DNA of 64,000 nucleotides from Bacteroides sp. (GCA_023665805.1 JAMPDJ010000013.1:1-64000), one strand, 5' to 3'; positions 1 to 9,671 are shown, numbered from the stretch's first letter. Notes: generated by a model not told the origin, from the letters alone. Program-made: numbers and translations.

Positions 1-58
1 GCAATATAAAGCAGATGATTTATACAAATTGACGTTCTAATGACCGATTTGGGTTAAA
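1..58. repeat. Right end of a MITE-like element, cut by the window edge
   Basis: The first 53 bases match the right-hand end of the ~196-bp element seen in full at 9677-9874, 35391-35585 and 46964-47159. They end in the terminal inverted repeat (TCTAATGACCGATTTGGG; one mismatch to the other copies). The next five bases, TTAAA, fit the 5-bp target duplication seen at the other copies. The left half lies outside the window. Confidence 0.75.
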
Positions 59-136
59 GCCCAAGGCATAACAGAAATCGCTCAGCCGTTTGTTTTTCGT
101 CATTCAATCACATACAATCCTACGTTCAAGACACCA

Positions 137-2809
137 TTATTGCTTTTCGCCAAAGTCCTGCTGTTGCTGTTCAACCTCCTTGAGACGTTGTCTGTTGATT
201 TCATTTTGCTGACGTTCGCGTTCCAAATCGACAGAAGCCTTCCCGGCGGCATTTTGGCTGTCATGTTCGAAAACAACGAACATCCGTGATGCCTCCATAG
301 AAGAAAACAATAGGGGATGCTCGGAGGGTGCACTGTTCAGTTCCAGCGAAGCACTTACCGGCATTTGGGCACCCTCGAACAAGACAGAGGCAGTAATCTT
401 AATGGTACCGGGATTCAGGGTAGACTGTATGATAACCGGAGCCGTCCCCCACTTTACCGGTGCAGGATTTGCAATTACGCCTTCACCGCCAAGGATGCGT
501 CCCTCGCCTTCGATACTGAATTTTATGTATTGATTGTTCAGACGCTTGATGTTACCGTTCCTGTCGCTTATGGCCGCCACCACGACCACTGCATCCGAAC
601 CGTCGGCATGCAACGCGGTTTTCTCATTGTCAACCCACAGCAATACTTTCTCTGGACGGCGGGCAGGACACACCTTATGCGTGGCCACGACCTTACCGTC
701 AACAAGCCCTTCGGCCAAAAGGAATACATCGTCTTGCTTGCCGCGATAGCTCATGTTCTTGTCTATCATGAAATCGTACACGCTCTCAAAGGTAATGACT
801 GGCGACGGCATGCCGTCAGCCAGCACGGGCTTTTGATATGTGAACACTTTACCGTCCTTGTTGTAGGTAAGCCGCACTTCCTCGCAATTGGAATACACAG
901 TCACATCCTTGGGAGAGAACGGTGTCATCTCGTGGGCAATATAAACCATGGGGCCAGTCTGGAACGGTCTGTCTTCCTGTACTATCGGCGGACGTTGTGC
1001 CTGAAACATATAGTAAGAGTATTTAGGCTGACGAAACACATCCATGATGCCCCCGTAAAAAGGATCGGGATGATACCCGCGCTGATGGTCGAACGAATGC
1101 CAAAGACATCCACCTACATGCTGACGGGACGTGCGATAGAGTGCGTCATACGAAGTGTAGGCATAATTGGGGTGTGCATAATGCCATGCTTGTACCAACA
1201 TGGCATGCTCTCCCCAATTACGTGCCACACGGCTGGGTGAATTATGCGAGCTCCAATCGTCCACGTTATCGCCCCATTCACGTGTAAAATAACATTTCCC
1301 GGACTCCTGGTCCTTGGCACTTAATGTTCCTCCTCGTCCATTGGCAGGATGGGTAAATATAACGGGATATTGTTCGTGCCCCCTTGCAGTGGCATCACAA
1401 CCTGCATAGCAATAGGAATAGGGGTACTCTTCATATACAATATTCAGTGCCTGCCTGGCAAATTCTTCCGGATAGTGTGTTTCGTTAAGTATAGGTTCCC
1501 ACATCCACAGACAGGCACGATTGCGGTCGCGACGAATCAAATTCCGTATGTCGCTGTACACACGTTGCGCGAAGACAGGTTCGGAGTTCCAAAACTGCCA
1601 TCCCGGAGTATTGTCTATCATGAACAGGCCCAGTTCATCGCAGGCATCCATGAAAGCAGGATCCTGCGGGCAATGGGCATTGCGAATGACCTTAATGCCT
1701 GCATCACGTAACTTCTTGGCATCACGCCAATGCAGACTGTTAGGCACGGCATTACCCAACACGGCGAAATCCTGATGCCTGTTGGCACCTATCAGCGGAT
1801 ATTCATAGGGCTTCCCATTTAACCAGAAGCCGTCTTTTCCCTTGAATTCTATGCTACGTATACCTATACGCTGACGATAGCCGTCGGTCACTCGTCCCTT
1901 CGTATCGCGGATGCGCACAATAAGGTTGTATAATTGCGGCTCTTCGGGAGACCACAGGCAAGGCTTCTTCAGGACAATGTCCCTTTCCAATGCCACGGTA
2001 CTTCCGGCAGAAACCGTAAAACGCTGTCGTACCAAAGCTGCCCGTTTGCCATCAGGCTGCAAAAGTTCATATTCCACATCACCATTAAATTTCCGTTCCT
2101 TCTCGTTGCGTACATGCAATTTCAGCCTCACCTGTGCCGACTCGTCGCTTACATTGCCATACGAAACGAACAAACCTCCTCCTGCCGTCACGTCTTCATG
2201 GTTGGGGTCCGTTATATACGTATGATCGTGCGCCACCAACCAACAGTCACGGTAAATACCGCCAAAATAAGTAAAGTCGAGCATCTCCTGCGGCTTGCCT
2301 GGAGGAAAAAGCGGATCATTGCTGTTGTCGGTCCAGACCGAAATGATGTTCTCCGATGTCCAATCCACGAAATCAGTCACGTCCACCACTACAGGCAGAT
2401 AACCGCCAAAGTGTTCGCTCAACAACTTTCCATTCATATATATACGGCTCTTGCCCATAATAGCCTCGAAGTGCAGGAAAATCTTCCTGCCACGCAACCT
2501 TCCGTCAGGCACAAAGTGCTTGCGATACCACACCTCGCCCTGATAATTCATGCATCCGCTTGCCTCAGTCGGCAGATACTCTATGCCATGTGGCAGTGAA
2601 ACAACCGTCCATTGGCTGTCGTCAAATGCTCGCGCCTCGGCCCCCGGAGCATCTCCTTTATGAAAGCGCCAAGCCGGATTCATGGAAAACACCTCTCGCC
2701 CGGACCCCTCCAACCGGTAGAATCCGGCAGTGGAAAACTCGGGGGCACACACGGCACCCGACACAATACTGTATGCCAAAAGGCAAATCAAAAGTACTTT
2801 TCTATACAT
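137..2809 (-). CDS. Exported glycoside hydrolase family 2 (beta-galactosidase-like)
   Basis: An 890-aa protein with an N-terminal signal peptide (residues 1-21). Domain order is typical of GH2: a jelly-roll sugar-binding domain (about 40-195), an Ig-like sandwich (205-315), a TIM barrel (320-600) and C-terminal Ig-like/DUF4982-type domains (about 630-810). The acid/base is probably E443 in LNET and the nucleophile probably E511 in REWGD; both are assigned by analogy. GH2 enzymes of this type cleave terminal beta-galactosides or related glycosides from plant or host glycans in the periplasm. The last ~35 residues form a Gln/Glu-rich, coiled-coil-like tail that is unusual for the family. No susCD pair lies beside it, and its substrate is unknown. 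Beta-glucuronidase or another GH2 activity is equally possible. Confidence 0.9.
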   Translation of the reverse strand: MYRKVLLICLLAYSIVSGAVCAPEFSTAGFYRLEGSGREVFSMNPAWRFHKGDAPGAEARAFDDSQWTVVSLPHGIEYLPTEASGCMNYQGEVWYRKHFVPDGRLRGRKIFLHFEAIMGKSRIYMNGKLLSEHFGGYLPVVVDVTDFVDWTSENIISVWTDNSNDPLFPPGKPQEMLDFTYFGGIYRDCWLVAHDHTYITDPNHEDVTAGGGLFVSYGNVSDESAQVRLKLHVRNEKERKFNGDVEYELLQPDGKRAALVRQRFTVSAGSTVALERDIVLKKPCLWSPEEPQLYNLIVRIRDTKGRVTDGYRQRIGIRSIEFKGKDGFWLNGKPYEYPLIGANRHQDFAVLGNAVPNSLHWRDAKKLRDAGIKVIRNAHCPQDPAFMDACDELGLFMIDNTPGWQFWNSEPVFAQRVYSDIRNLIRRDRNRACLWMWEPILNETHYPEEFARQALNIVYEEYPYSYCYAGCDATARGHEQYPVIFTHPANGRGGTLSAKDQESGKCYFTREWGDNVDDWSSHNSPSRVARNWGEHAMLVQAWHYAHPNYAYTSYDALYRTSRQHVGGCLWHSFDHQRGYHPDPFYGGIMDVFRQPKYSYYMFQAQRPPIVQEDRPFQTGPMVYIAHEMTPFSPKDVTVYSNCEEVRLTYNKDGKVFTYQKPVLADGMPSPVITFESVYDFMIDKNMSYRGKQDDVFLLAEGLVDGKVVATHKVCPARRPEKVLLWVDNEKTALHADGSDAVVVVAAISDRNGNIKRLNNQYIKFSIEGEGRILGGEGVIANPAPVKWGTAPVIIQSTLNPGTIKITASVLFEGAQMPVSASLELNSAPSEHPLLFSSMEASRMFVVFEHDSQNAAGKASVDLERERQQNEINRQRLKEVEQQQQDFGEKQ

Positions 2810-2934
2810 AAACGCAACTCGTTTGTCGGACCTTCCTTAATGATTGTGAACAGACATGCCGGCCTCATGGAGTCCGACATAACAACATACATTATTCGTA
2901 TATAGTCTTCACAAAATTACTACAAAAAAGTGAA

Positions 2935-4029
2935 ATGCGAAAAAGATACAGTGACAGAATTGAATTACAAGCTTTTTTGTCAAACTGGCAATTATTCGCG
3001 AAGACATTACAATCACAGCCAAATCCTGATGCCGCTACATCAATTGTCAATTGTTTCAAATCCAGTTTGCATGCAGCCATGGCCGTATTGCTGATGGGAG
3101 CCATGACTTCCTGTTCCGAGGAAAAGGAAGGAAAATTCGACACTCCCAAGTTTGTTGCCGATGCAGCAAAGTACGTAATCGACAACGCCCAGGCGGAGTA
3201 TGCGTCCATCGAACTTACCGAAAGCGGAAACTACATCATCACTCCCAATCAAATGTCCAATGCAAGACGCTACGCTTCTGCGGAAGAGAAGAAAACCAAC
3301 AAGCTGTCGTTACTGAAAAACAGCATCTGGAATAATCCAGACGAGGTTCCAGCCACACGCTACGAAGTATATTCACACATTCTCTATGGAAAATATACCA
3401 AAACCAGCGAAAACGTGTACACTCTCGACGGATATGGCACATTGACTATCAAGAAAGACGACAGCGGCAGTTCCTTCTCTATCGTCCTCACTCCCTCTGG
3501 GATGGATTCCAAGGAATACACCGCGCACCAGATGAACGCCGACTTGAACAGCGGCATGTCCGACAAGCTGTGCCGTACATGGATTTTCGAAAGCTTCAAA
3601 TATTATGTCAAATTGAACGGCAAGACAATGCTGGAACTTTCTGCCAACAGCATCGAGGAACTGCTCAAAAAGATGAAGGCATGGGCAGAAAAGAACGACC
3701 CTGAATTTGACCCAAGCGACTGGGAGGACGCTTTGGAGGGATTCCAGCATGGAGCACAACCCGACAATATGATATTCACCAAAACAGGCACATACGTGGT
3801 TTTCTATTCCACCGAAGAGCTGGCCGTTTCCACATGGAAATGGAAGAACGAGAAAAAGGGTATCTTGCATTATTGCTGGAATCCGGCTTGGATAGACGAC
3901 CCCTATGAAGGCGGCGATGTCAAGATAGAGTTCAAAAACAACAAACTGCACGTGACCGAATTCGCCTATGAGCTGGAGGACGAGGACTACGAAGAAGGCA
4001 TAACATACATTCTGCACGAAATGAAATAG
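2935..4029 (+). CDS. Putative lipoprotein, function unknown
   Basis: The open frame gives 364 aa. A lipoprotein signal is visible inside it: a hydrophobic stretch starting at M49 and ending in MGAMTSC, then an acidic, Lys-rich start to the mature protein. Lipidation at that Cys implies transport by Sec and anchoring in an outer membrane leaflet. The true start is therefore probably near 3067-3079, and the first 48 residues may not be translated. The mature part is rich in Lys, Glu and Trp, with no motif I recognise. It reads like the one-off lipoproteins common in Bacteroidales. A strong terminator hairpin follows at 4079. It is divergent from the GH2 gene, with 125 bp between them. Confidence 0.7.
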   Translation: MRKRYSDRIELQAFLSNWQLFAKTLQSQPNPDAATSIVNCFKSSLHAAMAVLLMGAMTSCSEEKEGKFDTPKFVADAAKYVIDNAQAEYASIELTESGNYIITPNQMSNARRYASAEEKKTNKLSLLKNSIWNNPDEVPATRYEVYSHILYGKYTKTSENVYTLDGYGTLTIKKDDSGSSFSIVLTPSGMDSKEYTAHQMNADLNSGMSDKLCRTWIFESFKYYVKLNGKTMLELSANSIEELLKKMKAWAEKNDPEFDPSDWEDALEGFQHGAQPDNMIFTKTGTYVVFYSTEELAVSTWKWKNEKKGILHYCWNPAWIDDPYEGGDVKIEFKNNKLHVTEFAYELEDEDYEEGITYILHEMK

Positions 4030-4078
4030 CCGCCACATCTGCTATGCGACAGTCAGTATAATAGCAGGAACATGCATT

Positions 4079-4112
4079 AAGGAGGTGCCGTATGACACCT
4101 CCTTCTTTTTCC
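4079..4112 (+). terminator. Rho-independent terminator after the lipoprotein gene
   Basis: Nine-base arms AAGGAGGTG (4079-4087) and CACCTCCTT (4096-4104) enclose an 8-base loop and are followed by a T-rich run. It lies 50 bp past the stop at 4029 and ends that transcript. Confidence 0.8.
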
Positions 4113-4114
4113 TA

Positions 4115-4265
4115 TTTAACACCAACAGGTCATCAGATCGCAAAACCGTCTTTGTATTTGTCGGACTGAACGAAAAACAAGACGGCAGAGAGACCGGAGA
4201 AACGGACGAGAAAACAACACAAGCCATCCGGTTCATTGCAATTGACGTTCCAATGACCGTTTTGT
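4115..4265. repeat. Decayed copy of the ~196-bp MITE-like element
   Basis: It begins TTTAAC and ends near ATTGACGTTCCAATGACCG, matching both ends of the intact element with many substitutions and about 45 bases missing from the middle. It is an older insertion than the intact copies, which are close to one another. It fills most of the 4030-4301 gap. Confidence 0.55.
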
Positions 4266-4301
4266 TTATTTATTTGTTTTTTTGAGGGGGCAAGGCGTTT
4301 C

Positions 4302-4841
4302 CTACTGGAAGAACGAGAAATTGACACTGCCGTACTGGCGATGCTCCACAAAACGATGGTGGCCGCTGAAGTCGTGGTCCTTGCCATGTTCAAGCACGAA
4401 AAGACCGCCATCGCGCAAGAGATTGCGCTCAAGAACAAGGTCGGGGAGGTCCGGTATCTCTTTGAGGACATATGGAGGATCGGCAAAGATGAAATCGAAA
4501 GTCTCACGACACTGGCTCAGGTACTTGAACACGTCTCCCTTGACCGGAACGGCAGAAGAGTCCTGTAACTTGTCCAGAAAGCCCTTGATGAAACGGTAGT
4601 GCATAGAATCATTTTCTATGCTTATGACACGGGAACAACCGCGCGACAGCAACTCCAGGGTGATGCTGCCAGTACCGGCAAAGAGATCCAGGGCAACCGG
4701 TTCCTCGTCCCAGTCCATATAGGAATTCAAGACGTTGAAGAGGTTCTCCTTGGCAAAATCCGTGGTAGGACGAGCCTTGAAGGTACGGGGAATATCGAAA
4801 TGACGACCTTTATACTTTCCTGTTATAACACGCATGGGCAA
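4302..4841 (-). CDS. rsmD: 16S rRNA (guanine966-N2)-methyltransferase RsmD
   Basis: A 179-aa protein, normal length for RsmD. It starts with the family's usual MRVITGKYKGR. A Rossmann methyltransferase fold binds S-adenosylmethionine through LDLFAGTGS, and the catalytic FADPPY motif (the DPPY signature of N2-guanine methylation) is intact. RsmD methylates G966 of 16S rRNA (E. coli numbering) in the assembled 30S subunit. It is the last gene of a leftward run behind DUF3822 (61 bp gap), a pairing that is common in Bacteroidetes. Confidence 0.95.
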   Translation of the reverse strand: MPMRVITGKYKGRHFDIPRTFKARPTTDFAKENLFNVLNSYMDWDEEPVALDLFAGTGSITLELLSRGCSRVISIENDSMHYRFIKGFLDKLQDSSAVPVKGDVFKYLSQCRETFDFIFADPPYVLKEIPDLPDLVLERNLLRDGGLFVLEHGKDHDFSGHHRFVEHRQYGSVNFSFFQ

Positions 4842-4902
4842 AATAGTTATTAAATGGAATTATATGAGGGAGACTACTCCGCGACCGAATACGCCGGCCG
4901 CC

Positions 4903-5661
4903 TCAACAGTCAAGCTTGCGCATCTCCACCTGCGCCAGATACTGGCAGACCTCATTGTACAGTTCCTCGTCTGCATTGTACAGCGTGCAGGAATCGTGCC
5001 ACGCATCCATGCCGAGGGTTTTCCATACATAGAGGATAAAGTAGAGTTTATCGGCATTGGCGACAGCTCGAAACACGTTGGCAAAGTGCAGACGTCCCTG
5101 ACGAAGCACCGTCACCATCACGCCCCCGCCATCCAGCACTATCGCATGGACACTGACCGAACGCGTGCTGCCCTGCTGCATGTCTGCCACGCGACAAAGC
5201 ATGGTTCCATAAAGTCCCTGCACCTGCGCACTGGGATAATGACGGTGCAAGGCTTCCACTATCGCCGGCTGCATGACAAATATCTCCACCACATCCAAGC
5301 CCGGCAGCACCTGATAGCACATATCCTCGGGACGTGGCGACATGCCGGTGAAAGTCAGACGATACACGGCCAGCATGTCCTCGCGCCTAAACTCATCCAA
5401 CGGCACACGCGTGCCCGGAGAGGTGGAAAACAACGTCACGCGTTCATATTGCCTGCCGCACACACGTGGCAACGACAGGCCGCGCTCCAATGCCTCGGCC
5501 ATAGATTCGCCCTCATTGCAACGCAAACTCTCCTGCAACAGCAATTGGCCGGAGCCTATGCTGTATACAAGAAAAGAAAATCCATCCGTACAATGACGGA
5601 TGGACAGACTATAGTTCAAAAGAGATTTATTCCCAGTTACCGGCATTGTTGTTCCAGCCAT
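4903..5661 (-). CDS. DUF3822 family protein
   Basis: 252 aa. It resembles DUF3822, a Bacteroidetes family with a predicted actin/Hsp70-like fold that is usually found next to rsmD. Visible traits are the early LSIRHCTDGFSF segment and a second nucleotide-fold-like half around residues 130-230. No catalytic role is known. The start overlaps the preceding gene by 35 bp; an internal Met at 5646 would reduce the overlap to 20 bp, so the exact start is uncertain. The overlap indicates translational coupling. Confidence 0.8.
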   Translation of the reverse strand: MAGTTMPVTGNKSLLNYSLSIRHCTDGFSFLVYSIGSGQLLLQESLRCNEGESMAEALERGLSLPRVCGRQYERVTLFSTSPGTRVPLDEFRREDMLAVYRLTFTGMSPRPEDMCYQVLPGLDVVEIFVMQPAIVEALHRHYPSAQVQGLYGTMLCRVADMQQGSTRSVSVHAIVLDGGGVMVTVLRQGRLHFANVFRAVANADKLYFILYVWKTLGMDAWHDSCTLYNADEELYNEVCQYLAQVEMRKLDC

Positions 5662-6319
5662 TACCGGCTTCTCCTATCTTAAGGCCCGGGAAATTGCCCA
5701 TTTCCTCTGCCTCGATGTTGCGGTTCTTAATCATGCGGTCGCCCAGCTTGCCCATACCCTTCAGATAGCTTGACACAGGAGCGTTGCACTCCATCACCTG
5801 GATGATGGCACCGCTCTTGGTGGTGTTGGGGCATGCGATAATCTCGAAAGTGTCACCCTCGGAGAATGGAATGTAACGCATGGAATCGATGTTCAGGTTC
5901 ACGTCCTTGTACAGGCTGTCGGCAAGAGAGACCCATACGGTATCGCGACGGAAACCCTCCAGCTTATACTCGGCAATGGCCTTGGCATCACCGCTGTTGA
6001 TGATGGCGGCAGCCTTGGCCTCGGTCAGGCCTTTCTCCATCTGCTCGTCGCTCAGCACGCCTTCCTTGATTACCACCGGCAGCTTGCCATTCTTGGCAAA
6101 CTCGGTCAGCACGTCCCAGTCGGCACAATAGGCACCCTCGAAACTCTGTTGCTTGTAGGCTTCCTCCAAATCCTTGATTTGCAGAAGACGCGCCTTCACC
6201 TGGGTCTCACGGTAAGTGACATCCTTGTCAAAATTGATGTCATCCTGAATACTGCGCCAGCATATCACGGCCAAGAGCACTGCGCACACAGCCAAAACTG
6301 CATTAATTCCCTTTCTCAT
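5627..6319 (-). CDS. Membrane-anchored periplasmic protein, function unknown
   Basis: 230 aa. An N-terminal hydrophobic segment (residues 6-22) with a basic start acts as signal anchor or signal peptide. The next region is Lys/Glu-rich and helical (about 30-60), and the C-terminal half is beta-rich, ending in an Asn/Gly-rich tail. I cannot assign a domain, but the arrangement in front of DUF3822 and rsmD looks like a conserved Bacteroidales block. It is the first gene of the three-gene leftward operon and is served by the promoter at 6357-6390. Confidence 0.75.
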   Translation of the reverse strand: MRKGINAVLAVCAVLLAVICWRSIQDDINFDKDVTYRETQVKARLLQIKDLEEAYKQQSFEGAYCADWDVLTEFAKNGKLPVVIKEGVLSDEQMEKGLTEAKAAAIINSGDAKAIAEYKLEGFRRDTVWVSLADSLYKDVNLNIDSMRYIPFSEGDTFEIIACPNTTKSGAIIQVMECNAPVSSYLKGMGKLGDRMIKNRNIEAEEMGNFPGLKIGEAGNGWNNNAGNWE

Positions 6320-6356
6320 GTCTTTTATTCCGTTATTATTTTATAATTTCGCATCG

Positions 6357-6390
6357 CAAAGTTAACAAAAAGAATTCAACTAACGACAAA
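6357..6390 (-). promoter_or_regulatory. Bacteroidetes-type promoter of the 6319-4302 operon
   Basis: On the minus strand a TTTG (6387-6390) is followed 22 bases later by TAACTTTG (6357-6364), close to the -33 TTTG / N19-21 / -7 TAnnTTTG consensus. Expected transcription start is about 6350, giving a ~30-base leader. Confidence 0.6.
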
Positions 6391-6427
6391 CTGACGACAA
6401 AACTATATCCTTTTTGGTAAAAGATTT

Positions 6428-7894
6428 ATGATAAACGAGGATTTAGGAGCATTGATACGTGAAAACTTCGCGCATATCCCCACTAAAGAACAGGAACATG
6501 TGATAGAACAGTGGTGCGACTTCCTGCTGACACGCAGCGACGAACGGCTGTTCCTGCTCAAGGGATATGCCGGCACGGGCAAGACCTCGCTGACCGGTGC
6601 CTTGGTGAAGACGCTTAAGATGCTAAGGCAGCGCGTCATCCTGCTGGCTCCCACAGGTCGGGCGGCAAAGGTGATGGGCGGCTATGCCGATGCTCCGGCC
6701 TGCACCATACACCGTCAAATCTACAGGCAAAGGACCTTCGGCGACGAGCATTTCACAGCTGCCCCAAACCTAAAGGAACACACGCTGTACATCGTGGACG
6801 AAGCCTCGATGATTGCCAATGAAGGACTCTCTGGCAGCATCTTCGGCGACGGCAGGCTGCTGGACGACCTGGTGCACTTCGTATATTCGTGCCACGGTTG
6901 CCGCATGATACTGATAGGCGACACGGCACAGCTGCCCCCGGTCGGCGAGCTGCTATCGCCCGCCCTGGACGCCCGCGCACTCGGCGGATACGGGCTGGAA
7001 GTGATGGAGGCCGAACTGACACAGGTGGTGCGCCAGGTCGACTCCTCCGGCATACTGTGGAACGCCACCCGTCTGCGCATGTGCCTGGGCCAAGGCAGCT
7101 CCTGCCCTCCGATGCGAGTATCTTTTCCGGACGTGAAGGTGGTGCCGGGCAACGAGCTGATAGAATGCCTGGAACAAAGCTATCGCCGTTGCGGCAAGGA
7201 CGGAACCATAGTCATAACGCGTAGCAACAAGCGTGCCAACATCTACAACATGGGCATACGCAACCGCATCCTTGATTATGAATGCGAACTGGGGTACGGC
7301 GACATGGTGATGGTGGCCAAGAACAAGTATCTGGGAGGCAAGGACCTGATAGCCAACGGTGAAATGGCCGTTGTGCTGAGAGTGACCCGGGAAAGGGAAC
7401 TGTATGGATTCCGCTTTGCCGATGCCACACTGCGCCTGACCGACCACACGGATGCTCCGGATGACAACGAGGAAGCAGACAACCGGGACACCTCAGTCAA
7501 CGGCTCCGGTTCGCCAAAGCCATCTGCCGAACTGGACACGGTCATTCTGCTGGACACACTGCACTCCGAAGCCCCGGCCCTCACTCGCGAACAACAGCAG
7601 CACCTTTTCATGCGCGTATGCGAAGACTATCCCGAAATTCGCAACAAGCGCGACCTCTACAAGGCAGTGAAGGAGGACCGTCACTACGGTGCCCTGCAAA
7701 TCAAGTACGCATATGCCATCACCTGCCACAAGGCGCAGGGCGGACAATGGGAGGATGTATACATAGACCAGGGATACATTACCGAGGGCGTACTCGACGA
7801 GGACTATATCCGTTGGCTCTACACAGCCATCACACGTGCCACAGGCCACGTATATCTCGTAAACTGGCCCGAGGAACAGACCGAACAGGCATAG
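6428..7894 (+). CDS. RecD-like/UvrD-C2 superfamily 1 DNA helicase
   Basis: 488 aa. The P-loop GYAGTGKTS lies at residues 46-54, and Walker B DEAS at about 125 (YIVDEASM). The C-terminal part holds the UvrD_C_2 signature ITCHKAQGGQWEDV followed by WLYTAITRA, the arginine-containing motif VI region. Length and motif order match the single-subunit RecD-like helicases found across Bacteroidetes, which lack the RecBCD partners. It probably unwinds DNA 5'-3' during repair or fork restart. It starts 108 bp from the divergent membrane-protein gene at 6319. An acidic insert (DDNEEADN) sits near residue 345. Confidence 0.88.
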   Translation: MINEDLGALIRENFAHIPTKEQEHVIEQWCDFLLTRSDERLFLLKGYAGTGKTSLTGALVKTLKMLRQRVILLAPTGRAAKVMGGYADAPACTIHRQIYRQRTFGDEHFTAAPNLKEHTLYIVDEASMIANEGLSGSIFGDGRLLDDLVHFVYSCHGCRMILIGDTAQLPPVGELLSPALDARALGGYGLEVMEAELTQVVRQVDSSGILWNATRLRMCLGQGSSCPPMRVSFPDVKVVPGNELIECLEQSYRRCGKDGTIVITRSNKRANIYNMGIRNRILDYECELGYGDMVMVAKNKYLGGKDLIANGEMAVVLRVTRERELYGFRFADATLRLTDHTDAPDDNEEADNRDTSVNGSGSPKPSAELDTVILLDTLHSEAPALTREQQQHLFMRVCEDYPEIRNKRDLYKAVKEDRHYGALQIKYAYAITCHKAQGGQWEDVYIDQGYITEGVLDEDYIRWLYTAITRATGHVYLVNWPEEQTEQA

Positions 7895-7978
7895 CCGGCC
7901 CATGCAGGCAGCATCCCGCAAGTACCCGGCACCGCGTTTCCAAGGCCTTTCCAAAACTATTATAGGAGAATGAGTGGG

Positions 7979-8036
7979 ATATTCGTGAATTCGATACTCC
8001 ATATTCACGAATACAGAGGCGCGAATTCACGAATAT
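7979..8036. repeat. Triple palindrome cluster, 22-bp period (copy 1 of 3)
   Basis: Three 10-bp palindromes ATTCrYGAAT lie at 7981-7990, 8003-8012 and 8025-8034, exactly 22 bp apart centre to centre. The same three-unit, 22-bp layout recurs at 21613-21666 and 47317-47370. It lies in the 431-bp gap between the helicase and HAD genes, which otherwise shows only a TATATTTG box at 8210-8217. Confidence 0.8.
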
Positions 8037-8325
8037 GAAAGCGACATGATCCATGGAGAAATGTCATGGCACGAACAACGTGAGCCGAAGCCACAAGCAC
8101 AAACGCCATAGCCGCATAAAAAGGACCGAATACAGTTGCGGCATGCCTATTTTGGCTTAAAAATAGTCAAAAACCTTCGGTTGCTCATGCGTATTAGCAT
8201 TATTTTCCCTATATTTGTCATGCCTATCATGCATGGCGCACGATGCGACGCACATGCTTAGGAAGCAGACTAACATATGGTCCAACCACCTTACAAATAA
8301 TTCATTACACAACCCCACACGTATT

Positions 8326-9591
8326 ATGGATTTCAAACTTCTTGTCCTTGATGTCGACGGCACGCTTCTGAACAGCAACCGAGACATCAGCGAACGTACA
8401 ATAAAGACCCTCAGGAAGGTACAGCAAAACGGAGTGCGCATAGCATTGGCCTCTGGCAGGCCTACATCCGGTGTCCTGCCCTACGCCAAGGCCATAGACC
8501 TGGACTTCAACGACGGATTCATCATCAGCTACAACGGAGCCAAAGTGCTGGAGGCCAGCACCGGCAAGGTCATTTTCGAACGCGCCATAGACCCGCGCCT
8601 GGTGCCATATCTGGAAAAGCAGGTGCAGCGTAGCGGATGCGTGCTGGCCTACTACGACGGAGACGAAGTGGTGGCCACCGACATAGACAACCCGCACATA
8701 GTGGACGAGGCGCAGATGAACAACATGTCGCTACGCCAAGTGGACAGCATTTCCGAGGCCATGTCGCAATTGGGCGACGACAAGTCCACATGGCCCACCG
8801 AGGTGATATTGGTCAACGACGACGAACAGATACTCAACGGCATCGACGGCCATCTCCAGCGCCACCTCAACGGTGTGGTGGATACCATTCTCTCCAATCC
8901 CTACTATCTGGAAATAGTCGGTTACCAGGTCGGCAAGAGCCATGCCATGAGCGCGCTTGTGCAGAAACTGGGCATCAGCATGGAAGAAGTCATTGCCTTT
9001 GGCGACGGCCGGGCCGACATAAACATGCTGCAGATGGCCGGCGTGGGAATAGCCATGGGCAACGCTCCGGAGGAGGTGAAGCGATGCGCCGACTACACCA
9101 CGCTTTCCAACGACGAGGACGGAGCCGCCATAGCCATAGAACAAGCCTTCGAGGAGGAGAAAGACAAGCACGAGGACGCGCAGGAAGTGCCCGTGGACGT
9201 GCTGAACGCACAGAACAAGAACACGCTGATGGGCACACTGGGCATGCAATACACCTTTGCCAGTCCGCAACGCGTGGAGGCCACCATGCCAGTGGACAAC
9301 CGCACGCGCCAGCCTTTCGGCATTCTTGCCGGCGGAGCTTCATTGGCATTGGCCGAGACATTGGCAGGACTGGGCAGCATGATTGCATGCAAACCAGGCG
9401 AAATGGCAGTGGGAATGCAAATCTCCGGCAACCATGTGTCCAGTGCGCACGATGGCGACACCGTCCGTGGCGTGGCTACGCCGGTGCACCTCGGTCGTTC
9501 CAGCCACGTGTGGCAGGTACAAGTCTTTACCTCCACAGGCAAACTGGTCAGCTCCGTGATGGTCACCAACTCCATCATGAACAAACGATAG
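8326..9591 (+). CDS. HAD-IIB (Cof-type) phosphatase fused to a hotdog thioesterase
   Basis: 421 aa from the Met that begins the HAD motif. Residues 1-270 are a Cof-like HAD phosphatase: LDVDGT with nucleophile D9 and acid D11, the SGRP motif II region, and AFGDGRADINML as motif IV. Residues about 290-421 form a PaaI/DHNA-CoA-thioesterase-like hotdog domain (GMQYTFA, FGILAGGASLALAE, GNHVSSA, TSTGKLVSSV). The first activity removes phosphate from sugar phosphates or cofactors, and the second cleaves acyl-CoA, possibly the menaquinone intermediate DHNA-CoA. An acidic linker (EEEKDKHEDAQE) joins them. The upstream extension of the frame to 8215 lacks family similarity, so I chose 8326. Confidence 0.88.
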   Translation: MDFKLLVLDVDGTLLNSNRDISERTIKTLRKVQQNGVRIALASGRPTSGVLPYAKAIDLDFNDGFIISYNGAKVLEASTGKVIFERAIDPRLVPYLEKQVQRSGCVLAYYDGDEVVATDIDNPHIVDEAQMNNMSLRQVDSISEAMSQLGDDKSTWPTEVILVNDDEQILNGIDGHLQRHLNGVVDTILSNPYYLEIVGYQVGKSHAMSALVQKLGISMEEVIAFGDGRADINMLQMAGVGIAMGNAPEEVKRCADYTTLSNDEDGAAIAIEQAFEEEKDKHEDAQEVPVDVLNAQNKNTLMGTLGMQYTFASPQRVEATMPVDNRTRQPFGILAGGASLALAETLAGLGSMIACKPGEMAVGMQISGNHVSSAHDGDTVRGVATPVHLGRSSHVWQVQVFTSTGKLVSSVMVTNSIMNKR

Positions 9592-9671
9592 CAAACGGAA
9601 ATGCGCCCTAACGGGGCCATACGCGCACATTATAATACAATAATGAACAGAGGCTGTCCAACAAGTCCTGT

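Noticed and set aside
317..2599. Long plus-strand frames opposite the GH2 gene
   Set aside because: They are antisense shadows of the GH2 coding strand with Cys/His/Arg-rich composition and no recognisable domain.
7979..8036. Palindrome clusters as CRISPR arrays
   Set aside because: Units are 10-bp palindromes with 12-bp spacers and only three per cluster, with no cas genes; the 22-bp period is too short for a CRISPR repeat-spacer unit.
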